64,000 nt of DNA from CAYMSF01 sp964542255. Lineage in GTDB: Bacteria > Verrucomicrobiota > Lentisphaeria > Victivallales > Victivallaceae. This document shows positions 63,785 through 64,000 of the stretch, piece after piece (the first letter of the stretch is position 1; each line of letters opens with the position of its first letter). The notes beneath the pieces were generated by a model. It saw only the letters and a program-made list of their open reading frames with translations, had not been told where the DNA came from and ran no database searches. The stretch is from contig CAZITV010000001.1 in the NCBI GenBank assembly GCA_964542255.1, positions 35,705 to 99,704 of the forward strand. Reading direction: 5' to 3'. The position numbers and the translations under genes are program-made.

Positions 63785-63826
63785 TTAAACTGTTGTTTAA
63801 TTCATTAGTTTAAATCATTTGTTTAA
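63785..63826. promoter_or_regulatory. Probable TetR operator: inverted repeat plus three 13-bp repeats
   Basis: TTAAAC (63785-63790) and GTTTAA (63795-63800) form an inverted repeat with a TGTT spacer. GTTTAA recurs at 63808 and 63821, exactly 13 bases apart, and the first two repeat units share the form GTTTAA(T/A)TCATT(A/T). The cluster lies immediately upstream of tetR and should overlap its promoter. Autorepression is inference from position and symmetry. Confidence 0.6.
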
Positions 63827-63947
63827 AATTGCAAGTTGCTAATCTGAATTTTTGCAATAAATTAGTAGTGCGCAGGATTATAGATGAACCCGCCAAAAGC
63901 CCGGTCAGGTGATTTTTGATGGATCGGCACAAGGATTTATAAGCTGA

Positions 63948-63985
63948 CTCCTTGCCGGCTACCCTCGGCGGTAACCGGCAAGGAG
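63948..63985. repeat. Long G/C-rich hairpin at the right edge
   Basis: CTCCTTGCCGG (63948-63958) pairs perfectly with CCGGCAAGGAG (63975-63985). After one C/A mismatch, TACC (63960-63963) pairs with GGTA (63970-63973), leaving a 6-base loop. It is far richer in G/C than the surrounding DNA and no T tract follows. It could be a REP-like element, a terminator of a gene beyond the edge, or a structured RNA. Confidence 0.55.
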
Positions 63986-64000
63986 CGGCTGGTAAGGACT

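Noticed and set aside
1..64000. tRNA genes, rRNA operons, CRISPR arrays, insertion sequences and prophage genes
   Set aside because: I scanned for T-arm-like words, evenly spaced identical repeats, transposase motifs and phage structural genes and saw none that hold up. Short or diverged tRNAs could have been missed without a covariance search.

Overview
The window reads as a chromosomal segment of an AT-rich, didermic (Gram-negative) bacterium. BamA, LpxB, an Mla-type lipid transporter, an RND efflux pump and an RlpA-like protein all imply an outer membrane with lipid A. A SPASM radical-SAM enzyme of the sulfatase-maturase type, a large secreted sugar-binding/hydrolase-like protein, a eukaryote-like UDP-glucose dehydrogenase and a membrane-pyrophosphatase relative fit the PVC group, for example a Lentisphaerota-like lineage. 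That placement is inference from gene content; no rRNA operon or tRNA was seen to anchor it.

Layout. (1) 1-6063: a partial NfeD/ClpP-class protease, a UDP-glucose dehydrogenase, and a minus-strand run GT2 - DUF2304 - mlaE - mlaF - mlaD with near-zero spacing. (2) 6223-18539, all minus strand: nrdR with a translationally coupled ATP-cone-like protein; larA-like, yihY and a carotenoid-desaturase-like flavoprotein; a PilJ/NarX-type hybrid histidine kinase coupled to trmL; a sulfatase-maturase-like radical SAM enzyme; proS-nifU. (3) 18975-22893: two tandem ArnT-like GT39 glycosyltransferases and a PmtA-like methyltransferase. (4) 23298-31432, plus strand: a housekeeping block prs - rplY - pth - rpsF - ssb - rpsR - rplI - dnaB - bamA - DUF493. 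(5) 31692-41190: surface-repeat protein, Pro/His-rich membrane protein, RlpA-like protein, transketolase, ruvB, a zinc-ribbon coiled-coil protein, and a striking degenerate membrane pyrophosphatase. (6) 41191-46006: tyrA, hom and an ectoine-type aspartokinase, then a zinc metallopeptidase. (7) 46097-57403: GDP-L-fucose genes (gmd, fcl), a 989-residue secreted protein, a multi-pass membrane protein, ptsP, lpxB and a PHP-domain phosphoesterase. (8) 57435-63772: a GT2-like enzyme and tetR-acrA-acrB with a repeat-rich operator.

Functional themes are envelope construction (Mla, BamA, LpxB, GDP-fucose, UDP-glucuronate, GT39/GT2), translation and replication, amino-acid biosynthesis from aspartate and prephenate, and efflux. 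The most unusual items are a full-length membrane-pyrophosphatase homologue that has lost every recognisable catalytic aspartate motif (38792-40903), an uncharacterised ATP-cone protein coupled to nrdR, an Ask_Ect-type aspartokinase paired with hom instead of ect genes, and a transketolase with a cysteine-rich tail. Many start sites were moved from the longest possible ORF to an internal start that has a Shine-Dalgarno (SD) sequence; this is stated in each entry. No CRISPR array, insertion sequence, phage or tRNA was recognised.
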